The notes under the pieces: model-generated
The model's input: the letters and a program-made list of their open reading frames with translations, nothing else
Databases searched by the model: none
Told to the model about the DNA's origin: nothing
Source of the DNA: Cladochytrium replicatum
Taxonomy: Eukaryota; Chytridiomycota; Chytridiomycetes; Cladochytriales; Cladochytriaceae
Direction of reading: 5' to 3'
NCBI GenBank assembly: GCA_025526935.1
Contig: JAHLKD010000032.1
Span: 248,001 to 312,000 of the forward strand
Length of the DNA: 64,000 bases
Made by a program: the position numbers and the translations under genes
In this document: positions 33,765 to 45,463 of the stretch, one piece after another
Layout: each line of letters starts with the position of its first letter
Numbering within the stretch: position 1 is the stretch's first letter

Positions 33765-35090
33765 GGACTGTGCCGGGCAAACCAGGTAGCGTAAAATTTG
33801 AGTTGCCCTGGGGATAATAAGGTACGCCGCACCACTGCCACCGACGATGCGCCACGAAACGGATGATTCACAACAGGCTGGAGTGACTTAACTGCCCAGG
33901 ATTCAGTTAGATTGATTGGCAACACAGAGAAACTCTATTACCATAAAAGTATTGAGGGATGGGAGGATCGGCATGTCAGTGTCATGTCCGTGTCATTCGT
34001 GTTTGATCACAAAAACCAAAATCACCACCAGATGATTCACGATCCAGGAAGTCTACTGTCTATTGAACGGAAATGAAATAACATAGCAAATTGAAAACAG
34101 TCGCAATTAGAAAACTGATGATTGCATTGGATCATCTCCGCCAGTGTCAAGCCCTCTACTATCTCGCACGACCTCTCCCAAAGGGTTAGTTCCGCTCCAG
34201 CCTACCGCCACCTGAGACTCCCCGATCATTTGTTCTGACTGGGCGATCCCTTAAAGGTGAATTCCAGCACGCAACCAGCCAAAACGGCTTTGATTAACTG
34301 GAGTACATTATGCACTCATTGCTATATTTGCTTTCACGTTGAAATCCCATCTCTGCATCTCCCAAAAACATCAATGTTTGAGCAATCTACATCTGTGTAT
34401 GTACTCAACAAAACTATCCAGCATTGAATCATCACATTACGCAATCGTCTCGTATTCTCTAGCCCGTGAAGACTGCAGGGGTATCCGAATCAATCACTAG
34501 CCTATTAGCAAGAGTATGCAACAGCGATAATGTTGAGTACGGTTCTACCCTGTTGGTCCCACAGATGGGTTGGAGCTGGACCGTTTCTGGATGATTGTTT
34601 CCGTCACCGAAGATTACAATTTTTTCTCACAGCATGAAGATCCAAAAGTGATTCTCATCAAGCCGCGTCTCCAGATTTTTGGACCCCGATGGAACTTTGG
34701 GTTTCCTGTCTCGAGTCCTTCGACTGTGAGCGGAGATAAAGTGGAACGATCTGTACAATGACAAATGCACATGGTTCTGAAAGCTCCCGGAATGTCTCGA
34801 GAGCTCGTGATCCCATTCAAGGGATTTGACCACAGTGTTCGAAGAGAAATTCGTTCTGAAGTGCATGAAAGATTGATAATTTTAAGGTCAATCGAGTGCA
34901 GCTTTTGATCCCTTGGAGATGCTTGTGGCGTCTCCTTCGTGACCTGTCAAATGCTGTTATCGAGTGTCATTTGGACGTGCACCTGTCAAGCACAATCAAT
35001 TAATGATACAAATTGTAGTTTAAGACTGAGAGATACCATCACTCCCTGCCCCTTTAGAGCTACCTTACTCAACTCATATTCCGTCAAAAT
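33765..35090. other. Long intergenic region
   Basis: It contains the upstream element at 33829-33849. At 34558-34760 a plus-strand frame after an acceptor-like cccacag reads PKVILIKPRLQIFGPRWNFG and stops. A second frame (about 34767-34900) reads VLKAPGMSRELVIPFKGF. This may be a broken gene; I do not recognise the family. No other feature was seen. Confidence 0.3.
33829..33849 (-). promoter_or_regulatory. Conserved upstream element, intact copy
   Basis: Plus-strand gcaccactgccaccgacgat, 65 bp upstream of the ATG at 33764; matches the element at 29001-29021 in both sequence and distance. Confidence 0.4.
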
Positions 35091-36270
35091 ATGCCTGCCA
35101 TCCGTCACTCGCTTTCCCACGCATCCAAAATGGACGGGATAGAGAAGTGCCGTGATCGTTCTCAGTACCGTCGTCAAGATTCCAAAATGAAGCCAATAGA
35201 ATGCAGCACGTCAGAGTTAGGCCCTCTCAGTACCAAACCTCGCCCTTCGCATCCTCGCAAAATGGCACCAATACCCCGCAGTAGATACTACGAGCCTTTG
35301 CCGTCCCCACCGATCTCTGATACCTCGTCTGAAGATCTGTGCCTGCCAGACGCTGTCGAGCCGCTCTCACCATCAAGAGAAGAGGATGAACCGCAAAAGA
35401 TGATGGAATTGCAATGCATCAATCAATACTCTCGGAAACGAAGGCGTTCGTCTATTATCAATTTCTTCGACGATTCGAGATTTAATAAGCGTGCTCGCGC
35501 TGATGGTCGTCATATAATGCGATTACACTCGAGCGACCGGCATCAAATCACACTACTTGAACTTCCGAACGAGATCCTGCAATCGATCCTCTCCCATGCT
35601 GCCGCGATGAATCCAAAGTAAGCTCCTGGGACCATGTCCGATCCAATCTCTTACAAATAAACGCATAGATTCGCAATGGAAGCGTCTCGCGCAAATCGAG
35701 CCATGCATACCCTCGTTACGTCCCTCAGCTATTGGCGTGACTCCTTCCTCACCTCCACACTCGACCCACCATCAGTCACACAGCCCACTTCCTGGCTCCA
35801 AGCCTTCGCCAAAGCATTCCCAACAAACTCCTGCCACCGTTGCAACTCCATCCACCCAACCCCATCCCTCCTCAAAGCACGCCCGCTCCCAACATCCCCG
35901 TCCGGATCCACAGCACCCCCGCCCGAACTACGCATGTGCGCGTCGTGCTTCCATTCCGAATGGAACAGGTTCAGATCACTTGCTGCACACCCGGACGATC
36001 ACGTCGATGCGTCGACAGGGAAGAAGAAGCGACGGATATGCGAGTTGTTTGCGCAGGGGTGGGTCAAGAAGAGTGCGCTGGAACTGCTGCAGACGAGCGA
36101 GGAGAAGTGCACGGACTGCCATTGCTCGGTGAAGTGGTTTGCGTATAGTGAGTTCTCGCTTATGGTGCGATTCGGTGAGTGTGCGACGTATAGAGTGAAT
36201 TAAAGTGTAATGTTGATCGCTGGTGCACTTTGATCCCTTTTCAGTTACGGGATCACGCCCTCAAGCGTAA
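35091..36270 (+). CDS. F-box protein with Cys-pair zinc-like region
   Basis: Exons 35091-35617, 35669-36174 and a tentative last exon 36245-36270; about 352 aa. The F-box is at about residues 155-200 (TLLELPNEILQSILSHAAAMN, then YWRDSF). F-boxes bind Skp1 in SCF ubiquitin ligases. It is preceded by a disordered Pro/Ser/Arg-rich N-terminus with a basic RKRRR patch, a possible nuclear signal. After the F-box there are Cys pairs (CHRC, CASC, CTDC-HC) that could bind zinc. The 3' end is uncertain: the donor at 36175 is good, but the acceptor gives only eight more residues. A further frame at 36250-36686 with its own intron could be an alternative 3' end. Confidence 0.68.
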
Positions 36271-37496
36271 ACATTGGCGAAATTTGTTTGCTTCTGATTT
36301 GGAGATGCGCCAAGAGAATTTTTTGATTCGCTTTATCTACAGTCCTTGTATTAATATCGATACCCTTTCCAATGCACTCAGAGCTCACTCAACAATGTGC
36401 AAGTTTGCTGGCCATGTACGATCAAAGTTATTGAGTGGGATACAGAAGTCACTGGTACAGCAGGACATCGGGTCATCCACAACTGAGCTCCTTCAGAAGG
36501 TATTCTTTCTTTCCCTTATCAAAACACTTGGACTTAATCATGTCTCGACGAAAACAGGAAATAATTAAATCACCACAAAAAAAATGTTTAGCATTTAATA
36601 GAGCCTTACTGGGCTGGATTGTTTGTTCAACCCCACGAGACAAGAAAGACACTCTGGTACAGTCTGCTAACAGTTCGGTGATCTAACCCTAACGCCATGA
36701 CAAATGAGCTGCGTCGGCGGATTTATCGACGGCCTTTTTTGCCGGCTGTTCAACCAAAATGAGTACACTTCGAACTCCTCACCCGAAACATTCCCACACC
36801 CCGAGATCTTGAGAACGAATACTCTGCACCAACCTTGGCAAACCTTCGCGCCAATCGTTTTTTTCAGGCACAAATGCACTCCAAACCACTGCCTCCATAC
36901 TCCCTCGCCCCTTCGTTCCCGAATCGTCCAATACCTTTCTGCACAGTCACGGTTGGGCTCCATCTCCGCGTGCTAATCGTGATGTGATCGCGTACTATTT
37001 CTCTTGGCATTGACCCGAGTTGCTGACGAATTTGAAACGTACCACGCAGCACATTTCAAGCGGGACCTTTAAATTCCTGTCCGGGGTTACGATGACCTTC
37101 GTTTAACCTGAACGCATTCATTCCGATACCCGGGATCCTTCTGGTGGAGACTGCAGGTCGGCTGCTGCTGTGCGTCTTGCCGGTACCGGTGCTGTTTGAA
37201 ACTCAGGCGTGGTTGCTTTTGTTGTTTGGGGCAATCAAGAGTTTTCCGAAACATGAGTTGGTGGCCGGTAAGGAGTGACCTTATGGTGCAATTGGAGCCC
37301 TTTCTGACCATGGATGGTCTATGAAGTTCTTCACTTCCTTGCTTATTTTGGCGAAGGGCTAATCCTCCTCAGTACATTAATAAGCATTTGGACGCTGAGC
37401 ACTTTTGTCCGCTACCACAAACGGACGAGATATCGTAACTATCGTCAGATAGTTGCACAAGTTCCATCAGAATGGTTCTTAGTTATGTTTTGTTCT
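36271..37496. other. Intergenic, possible extra exons
   Basis: From about 36250 to 36500 a plus-strand frame (HALKRKHWRNLFASDLEMRQ) can be spliced with GTATTC...AACAG (36500-36558) to a second piece ending at 36686 (ALLGWIVCSTPRD). It may belong to the F-box gene or be chance. From 36700 to 37496 I see nothing I can support. Confidence 0.25.
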
Positions 37497-38200
37497 TCAT
37501 GAAGACGTCTCAGACTGTCCCTCTGCATCGGCCGAAACAATGCCTTCCTTCTTCAACAGCGTCGTGAGTTCTCCACTCTTCGACATTCCCATCACAATAT
37601 CGCACCCGCCAACAAACTCGCCCTTCACGTAAACCTGTGGGAACGTTGGCCATTGCCTTGTGCATTCGGGTTCGATTTAGACACCTCTGCTGCTGATGAT
37701 CTCTGGCAACTTACGAGTATTCCTTCAACCCGCTCCGCATCTCCTCATTCTCCAGAATGTTAATGTACGCGTATGCACGAACTCCTTTATACACACAAAA
37801 CAAAGGAGATCAGTGTGTGATTTCACAGAGTCGTGATATAAATTTACCCTCAGCTTGGAGCATCTGCACCACTGCTCGACTAAACCCGCATTGAGGTGCA
37901 TCGGGTGTGCCCTTGATGTACACGATCATATTGTTTCCTTTCACATCCTGAAGAAAATAGATCGCCATTGAGATTTTGAAACTTACTGGGGCTACATCCA
38001 TGACCCTAACGCTACCAATTTCCCATTCAACAGCCAACCCTCATTTCTTGCAGGTTGCACTTCAAATATTCAACCAACTCAATTTTGCCGCGTTGACAAT
38101 CAACCAGCCCCAGTAAGATTGCATATTGTTTCGACGTATTTACCTGCTCGATGCGCGCTCGAAGGTCCTCGGAAAGCAGCCGCCGCTGGATTGTGATCAT
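37497..38200 (-). CDS. GRX5: Mitochondrial monothiol glutaredoxin GRX5
   Basis: Four minus-strand exons: 38200-38144, 37947-37848, 37784-37715, 37656-37497; 128 aa. Grx5 carries Fe-S clusters from the assembly scaffold to target proteins in the mitochondrial matrix. The CGFS active site is in [17 protein letters not shown]; the glutathione-binding WPTFPQVYV with cis-Pro and GGCDIV with the second binding site follow. The first exon encodes an Arg/Leu-rich presequence ([19 protein letters not shown]) of the kind used for mitochondrial import. The first intron, about 196 nt, is longer than the others in the window; a small exon hidden in it is not excluded. Confidence 0.92.
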
Positions 38201-38968
38201 TGGCAAAACCCTCGTCGCCCCGGGCCGTGGGATGGCGGCACGGACATGGGAGATGGTGCGTAGAGAGCGGGCAGCTTGTGGCTATATAATACATAGGAGA
38301 GCGTGAATGGTATGAATGGTGGGTCCCCGAGCGATCGAATCTATTGTTGACTTTACCAAAAAGGTCATCGCGGGGAGCCACACAGCGAGGAACCAAAAAT
38401 TGGCAACTCTCAGGGTGAGAAAAATGTTGATCGCCCGGAAGCTACTTTACGATTCAAAATTACTGAGGCACGAAATACAGTAAGATATATCAAGTATGTA
38501 CTGAACGTGAAAACGGAAAAGAGAGAAGTCGCGTCACACAAAGCAGCCCGAGCGAAGGAATGAAACCAAATGTATGGGAATATAAATCATAACAAAGAAT
38601 AATGTGACAGCTCGCAACAAAGATGAGACTCAAGCACGGTGGAGGCCAATTTATCCATGGGAAGAGCAGTGATGTTAACATTAACTATTTCAACAAATAT
38701 CCGACGAAACAAAAGCTCAAAAGCTTAGAATGATCACAATTGAAAGTGCTTATACCTCTCTCGTCCATGCACTTTCGGCTTATGGCAATTGATCCAGGAG
38801 GCTCTTTACTTCGTGGTGAAACTAAAATTCGCCGTGGCTTGTAACCTTGAAGGTACCCCAAACCCTCACTCCCACTCCATGGAGCGATATAAATCATCCC
38901 CCCAAATCAGATCCCCCAACCCTAACTATCACAAGTCCTGTCTCGTACAATCACCCAACTTGCCTGAT
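38201..38968. other. Divergent promoter region
   Basis: Head-to-head gap between GRX5 (minus) and the flavin monooxygenase (plus). A TATA-like gatataaatc at 38885-38894 lies about 75-85 bp before the chosen ATG of the monooxygenase. Nothing else was seen. Confidence 0.45.
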
Positions 38969-40764
38969 ATGCTAGATTACTCTGCACGCGAAGAAGCACT
39001 GTCATGCGAAGAATGCACAACCTACGACCTTATCGTCATCGGGGCGGGCCCTCACGCTCTAGCCCTGGTTACTCGCCTTCTTGAGCGCTACCCCAGCTCT
39101 CTCATTTCCGACGATGAGCACGTACGCCTGCACCAGCTCCACACCGGCAAACACCACCGCGATCGTGCAGTCTTGCGCAAAGGCATGCCTGTCTCCGGCC
39201 CCACCAAGACCACTCACCGATCTTACAAGCACGAGCCTGTATCCGCACTCAACCTTAGCGACGGAACCTCCTTGGACAAGCGCGTTCTGGTGATCGACAA
39301 GTTTGGACAGTGGATGGGCCGCTGGGACTCTTCGTTCTCCGCGTACAACATCGAGCACCTCCGCTCGCCCCTCTTTTTCCACATTGACCCCTCTCATGCC
39401 GACGGACTGCGTGCGTTCGCGCACCGCAACGGCCGCTGCGATGAGCTTCAAGATCTTACCCACCTGGTCGACAAGAACTGCAAGCGTTGCAAGAGCGCGA
39501 GGAGCGGGAAGTCCGGCCCGCGCACGAGCAATCTGAACCAGAGGGACCGGGAGCTTTTTTACACGCCCGGGACGGCTTTTGCGAGGAGCTGGTTCGACGG
39601 TACAAGTTGCATGATATGGTCGTGCAGGGGATCTGTACGAGCGTTGACACGGTCGAGACGGACGAGGGGACGGTGTTTAAGGTCGTCTATGAGTGTACGG
39701 ATGCTGAGTGCGCGACATCTGTGACGTTGTATTCGAAGGCGGTGGTCACGGCGATCGGCAACACAAACATTCCTAGGATTCCACCTTTTGTAACAAACAT
39801 CAAGAATCCTTATCCGTCCTCAAGCATTATTCATGCCTACGAGTTTATCGACGACAAGGCAGGAGGGGACGCTGATTCCGCCGATAGTTCCGACAAGGTG
39901 GAAAAGAGCAGGTTGCATAAAATCAAAGCTCCTCAGAATCCCTCTGCACGCACCATTCTCATTGTCGGCGGAGGTCTCACGAGCGCACAGATGGTGGACA
40001 TGGCCATCTCCCGCGGATTCAAGAACGTCGTTCTCGTGATGCGGTCAAAGATAAAGATCCGTCAGTTTGACTTTAGCCTCGACCTGATGGGCCGCAATGC
40101 GTCACGGTGGTATGCGCGCTTCTGGATGGAGGACGAGCCTCGCGCGCGGCTCAGGATGATCAGGACCGAGCGTCGCGGGGGTAGCATCACGCCCGAGTAC
40201 GTCAAGAGGCTCAAGCAGCTTGTCAGTGAAGGTTTTCTCACCATTCGAGAGAATGTAAGCGTTGAATCGTGTGAGTGGGTGAGCAGCTCGGACACCGATG
40301 GGCATCAAGCCGTTGGGGAATGGAGAGTTCAACTGTCGGATTCTCACGAGCCCATGTGCAACATTGCGCAGATTTGGCTAGCGACCGGAGGAGAGTTTAA
40401 CGTCTACAAAGAACCAGTGTACAAAACGATCGTCCGGAAACATCGCGTGGAGATTGTGGAAGGCCTTCCTGTCTTAACAAACGACATGCAGCTGCACAAA
40501 GATCTGCCCTTCTTCGTGATGAGCGGGTACTCTGCACTTGCTGTTGGACCTGTTGCGGCAAACTTGCAGGGCGGGCGAGTTGGTGCAGAGAGGATTGCTG
40601 TGAAGCTGTGGGAGTTGTGGCACACGGAGGGTGAGCTGCGAGGTGAGCCCGTGCAGTCTAGGGGAGACAATGTGCAGCTGGGATCTGAGACAAAGTGGAC
40701 CATGGAGCATGTAACAGCAAACATGTGCAATTACTTTAGTGCGCTGGTTGACGAGGTAGTCTGA
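38969..40764 (+). pseudogene. SidA/FMO-like flavin monooxygenase with a frameshift
   Basis: The frame from ATG 38969 covers the FAD site LIVIGAGPHALALVTRLLE, then MGRWDSSF and LRSPLFFHIDPSHADGLRAF. It goes off frame near 39577-39580. The protein resumes one frame over with CEELVRRYKLHDMV and continues to 40764 through the NADPH site ILIVGGGLTSAQM and the LATGGEFN motif. One extra T in the tttt run would restore a single chain of about 600 aa; no GT-AG intron fits. The family includes ornithine N-hydroxylases and OSGIN-type proteins; substrate unknown. A sequencing error in a homopolymer is as likely as true inactivation, since the rest is well kept. Confidence 0.75.
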
Positions 40765-41235
40765 CGGAGCAAGCAGCAATGCAGACCAGTAGTTCAGATA
40801 TGGTTGTGATTAGTTGAGCATTGGTTGAGAGCTCAACAGGGATTATTGGGCATGCTTTGAGCTGAATACACTTTCAAAGAGGTTCTTATTTTTTAACAGT
40901 ATTTGTCGTGTCACGTCCCGTAGCGGCTTGGACAGCCAGTTCACAGCACACACGGATTGATCACCGTAAGGGGAGGGGGAAACACCTGGGAGGGAGACTC
41001 ATCGATGGATGTGTGATCGATGCATGGATGATGATTATGAATGCTGTGGGCGGATGGATGGATGGATGGATGGATGGAGCGATGGAACACTGGGATGACC
41101 GAGAATTAGCTAAACTCACGGCTCTCCTTTCCTTGCAGTCGTCAAGCCCTTATTCTTTGACGGATCCAGTCCTAGTGCTACCACTCTCGCCTTCTGAAAG
41201 AATAACTTTCGCAACCTCGAAACCATCATCCAACA
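40765..41235. other. Intergenic with microsatellite
   Basis: Region upstream of the ribosomal protein gene. A (ggat)n microsatellite of about 27 bp lies at 41052-41078. Promoter elements were not recognised. Confidence 0.5.
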
Positions 41236-42161
41236 ATGTCCAAGGTTCCAGCTATTCTCGCTCCCACCGAGCAGGACATCCAGATGCTCCTTGCAGCTCA
41301 GGTAATGCTGCACTAGCTCTAATGCCTTGCCCATTCTAATTAATACTTTTTTCTTAGAGCCACATCGGCACCAAGAACGCTGAGGTTCGCATGGAGTCCT
41401 ACGTCTGGAAGCGCCGCAACGACGGTATCCACATCATCAACATTGGCAAGACCTGGGAGAAGCTCGTCCTCGCCGCCCGCATCATCGCCGGCATCGAGAA
41501 CCCCGCTGACGTCTGTGTCATCTCCGCTCGCCCCTATGGCCAGCGTGCTGCCCTGAAGTTCGCGCAGTACACCGGTGCCCAGGCGATCGCCGGTCGCTTC
41601 ACCCCCGGTACCTTCACCAACTACATCACCCGCTCTTTCCGTGAGCCCCGCGTGATCATCGTCACCGACCCCCGCACCGACCACCAGGCCGTCGTCGAGG
41701 CGTCGTACGTCAACATCCCCGTTATCGCGCTCTGCGACACCGACTCGCCCCTCCAGTACATTGACGTCGCCATCCCCACCAACAACAAGGGTAAGCACGC
41801 CATCGGTCTTGCGTACTGGTTGCTCGCCCGCGAGGTCTTGCGTCTCCGCGGCACTGTCGCCCGCTCTGCGCCCTGGAACGTCATGGTGGACATGTTCTTC
41901 TACCGCGACCCCGTTGAGGAGGCCGAGAAGGAGGCTGCCGAGACCACGGTTGAGAAGACCGGTGGTTACGGTGGTGAATACGGCGGTGAGTGGACCGTCG
42001 AGGCCGAACCTGCGGGTGGTGCTGAATGGGTTGCGACCGGCGCTGGCCCTGCTGGCGTCGCTGCCATCGCTACCTCTGCACCTGCTGCTGATGCCGAGTG
42101 GGGTGCTGCCGACGGTGGTGACTGGGGTAACGACACCGCTGGCGGCTGGGGCAACGCATAA
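41236..42161 (+). CDS. RPS0: 40S ribosomal protein S0/SA (uS2)
   Basis: Exons 41236-41301 and 41358-42161; 289 aa. uS2 is a core protein of the small ribosomal subunit, needed for 18S rRNA maturation and binding near uS5 and eS21. Family blocks include LLAAQSHIGTKN across the intron, [45 protein letters not shown] and [10 protein letters not shown]. The C-terminal extension is acidic with repeated EW/DW motifs (GEYGGEW, DAEWG, GDWG), as in eukaryotic RPSA. Codon use is strongly GC-ending, as expected for a highly expressed gene. An intron after codon 22 is in a usual position for a fungal ribosomal gene. Confidence 0.97.
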
Positions 42162-42444
42162 AGTGTTGGATCTTTGCACAGTCTGTACGACTGAACATTT
42201 AAAAAAGATTTGTCCACACGCTGCTTAAAGAATCGTAACTCCCTGTGATCAAATGACGGGCGCGTTGAAATAACAGTTTCTCATTCTTATTGGGTGACCA
42301 AAATCCATCTATCATATGTGCATATACAATTCCAAGAAAATAAACAAAACCTTTGAAGGAAATTTGAAATGTTCAAACGTAAATCAAACTCATGCTCGCA
42401 AACTGCAAGAACAATGTCGCAATCTAGCAATGCGTGCACACTTC

Positions 42445-43280
42445 TTACTTGTGCATGAACTCACGCCCCCTGTTCGTCCTGAACTGAACGACTATCCCCA
42501 CGACAGCCAAGAGCACTCCGCTCGCGAGCAAGACGTAGCCGGTCGTACCGACACTAAAGTCCAGCCTGTTCGTCTTCCCTTCAGCAAGCAGCACCGCCTG
42601 GGTCAGGTTTCCTGTGACGCCCGTAGCCGCGAACACGTCGATCCCTAGAACAACGCTCACAGCACCGATGATGGAAGACGCGACGATGATCGCGATGCGC
42701 TCAAAGAAGAACGCTAGGACCGCGCCGACGATGCACACCACGATGATGAAGATCGCGCGACCGACGCCAGAAGAAATGAGCGAGCCGGTTTGGAACGTGA
42801 GGATGTAGGATGCGAGCGTGAACCCAGCGAATGCGCCCAGACCCACGATGGCCTTGTATTAATTAAAAACAAATAATGTCAGCTCACCGAGGGTCACCTT
42901 TTTCCGTGTTCGACAAGGGAACTCACCAACTTGTAAAGGCACACAAAGAGGAACCCGCCTATCAAACCGGCAGCGATGGCCACGCCAAGGTACACCCACT
43001 CCCGGCTCGGGTACCCGCTCGCCGGCTCGAGGTTACGCAGCGCAATGTACGCGAGTGTGGAGAGGAGGTAAGCGCCGGCGATGAAGAGGAGGACACGGGA
43101 GAGCCGGAAGCCGAAGAAGACGAGGGCGATGCCAGCGGCGATGTAGATTGCGCCGGCGATGCCGGAGGCGATGTTGAGGCCGAGGGTTTCGGCTGGGGCT
43201 GCGAGTGCTGGGGATGGGAGGGAGGCGAGGATGAGGGCGAGCAGGAGAGCGAAGAACGGTTGTGGTTGGGACGAAGACAT
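42445..43280 (-). CDS. DUF4203/TMEM198-like membrane protein, copy 1
   Basis: Exons 43280-42927 and 42852-42445; 253 aa. It begins with a cleavable-looking signal (FFALLLALILASLPSPALA), then about seven hydrophobic segments with Gly-rich turns: IAGAIYIAAGIALVFFGFRL, AIAAGLIGGFLFVCLYKL, GLGAFAGFTLASYIL. The layout fits the DUF4203/TMEM198 family; in animals TMEM198 takes part in Wnt signalling, but fungal function is unknown. The intron lies after LYKL. It is the first of three tandem minus-strand copies, all with the intron in the same place. Confidence 0.82.
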
Positions 43281-43850
43281 TTTTGTGGTTGAAAATAGTT
43301 TTGGAGTTTTGGGAAGCTGAGCGTCAAACTTGGAGTCGGCAGTGACTAGCCTGCGCCGAAGGAGGAGTTCACGCTTGGTTGGGAAAAAAAGAGAAACTTA
43401 AAAAATTAATTGAAAGAAATATGAGGAGAAGGAAGTGAAGAGATTATTGGGAACAAAAGAGAGGGACGGACAAAAGGTTATAAACGGTTGATGCAGAAAG
43501 ACCGCGGGGTAGGTGGGTGACCCATTCTTGAGCACAGGAGCTACGTTACACCGCCCAGGGACCGACAGGGCAATTCGTCATCAGTCGACTCACCCACCAT
43601 TGGTGGAACAGAGCTACCCATGACCATGGTGATACAGCGTGGGACATTCCCAGGGACAACTTGACCTCGGTTGGAGTCACAACATAATATATGCACCGAG
43701 GATGTGGTGACTCGATGCGGTGACTCGCAGCAATGAGGGATATCCAACAGAAAGTAAACCTGTAATTACGAGATGGTGGTACAAATAATCGAGACTTGGA
43801 TTGTCCACCTTATTTTGAACGTCATCCAGTGCGCTTCGCATATATTTACA
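43281..43850. other. Spacer between DUF4203 copies 1 and 2
   Basis: No gene was seen. It should contain the copy 1 promoter and the copy 2 3' flank. Confidence 0.4.
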
Positions 43851-44697
43851 TCAAACACTACCACCAGCGGCCGCGGCCTCACTTTTCATAAACTCCCGTC
43901 CTCTATTCATCCTTATCTGCACCACAATCCCCGCGACCGCTAGTACCACCCCGCTCGCCAGCAAGACGTATCCTGTCATTCCGACTTTGAAATCCAGCCT
44001 CTTTGTCCTCCCATCGGCGAGCAGCACTGCCTGCGTCAGGTTTCCCGCTACCCCTGTTGCCGCAAACACGTCTACCCCAAGAGTCACGCTCGCCGCCCCT
44101 ATCACAGACGATGAAGCTATGACCGCAGTGCGTTCAAAGAAGTACGAAAGTACCGCACCGAGAATGCAGAGCACAACGATGAAGATCGCGCGACCCGCGC
44201 CTGAGGGGATCACGGATCCCGTTCGGAATGTGAGGATGTACGAAGCTAGCGTAAACCCTGCGAACGCACCGAGTCCCAAGATTGCCTAGAGAAACCAAGT
44301 CAGCGGTCAACCTCTATTTCAAAGACCATCTTTCGAATGCTTTTGTGAGTACCATCTTGTAAAGGCGGAAGAAGATGAAGCCGCCGATGAATCCGGCCGC
44401 GATGGATACCCCGAGGTACAAGAAATCTCGGCTTGGGTACCCATTTGCTGGCTCGAAATTCCGCAGTGCGATGTACGCGAGTGTGGAGAAGATGTGAGCC
44501 CCTGCGAGAAAGAGGAGGGTGCGGGAGAGCCGGAAGCCGAAGAAGACGAGGGCGATGCCGACAGCGATGAAAATTGCACCAGCGATGCTGGAGGAAATAC
44601 TCAGGCGGAGGGATTTGCTTGCGGCATACACTGGAGATGGGAGTGAAGCGAGGAGGAGGGCGAGGAGGAGTGTGAACAGAGGTGGTGGTCTTGACAT
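43851..44697 (-). CDS. DUF4203/TMEM198-like membrane protein, copy 2
   Basis: Exons 44697-44353 and 44285-43851; 259 aa. Same helices and intron position as copies 1 and 3, with more changes (FGFRLSRTLLFLAGAHIFS, RLYKM at the splice site). It has a longer C-terminus than its neighbours, ending in Ala/Gly (EAAAAGGSV) after the shared RGREFM. This is the most diverged of the three by eye. Confidence 0.82.
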
Positions 44698-45463
44698 TTG
44701 CTGTTATGAGTTTGGGACTCTTTCCTGATTTTAGCTGAGAGGCATTGGGGAATTTGTTGCCGGTATGATTGTATTTTTGTCTTCACAAATTGTTGGGGGG
44801 CAAACTTTAATGGAAGCGTTCCAAACTTGCGTGCGAATGTTCCCGAGTTGCGGGTCCTGGGCGGAGGAATTTCTTAAAACAACAAATACTGTCACACTTG
44901 GTCGAAATGTTCTTGAGAGCACCAATGGATGGATTCTAGCATGCAGAAGCACACATTCTTCTCTTGAACACAAACCGGCAATTCGCAAACCAATTAAAGC
45001 GGTTCAAAATTGTTGCATCATTGCAAACAAGTGAAATGTCAGCCTTGGGTGTCAAAAGGTTCATTGCTGCAGAGCCAAGGCTGGAGCCAGCCTGACCAGC
45101 TATTATATAGATCGTGCACGACAGCGATGAATGCCTGTACTTTTTTTCATTTTCTCATTTTTTTAGCTGAGGTTACAAATGGAGCATGAGGGATATTCCG
45201 GGCGAGTGAGTTCGTCCCACTTCGGACTGGATGGCTCCGGCTGAACGCCTTGATAACAATAAAAGCCAGGGACCCGGGTACAATCACTTCACAGATTGAT
45301 TTCATAGCCCATTTATGCCCGGTTGTTTCAGAGTTCTGGTTGTTTCTGATGACTTGCGTGTGACCATATGAGCTGGAGTGTGAACTAGACTATATAAACA
45401 GAACCGTCAACCCTCTCAGAAAACTCCCCTCTGTGAACCCGGCAAGCCGTTCCAGCCTTTGTC
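44698..45463. other. Spacer between DUF4203 copies 2 and 3
   Basis: About 0.77 kb, AT-rich in the middle. No gene or repeat was recognised. Confidence 0.4.

Noticed and set aside
32872-33789. Plus-strand 305-aa frame rich in Ser
   Set aside because: It is antisense to the Asp/Thr-rich part of the intact oxidoreductase; the poly-Ser comes from reading the GAT/GAC repeats on the other strand.
34570-34761. Short plus-strand frame as a complete gene
   Set aside because: It lacks a start context and stops early; kept only as possible debris in the intergenic note.
41340-42179. Minus-strand 279-aa frame
   Set aside because: Antisense to the GC-biased ribosomal protein gene; codon bias leaves the opposite frame open.
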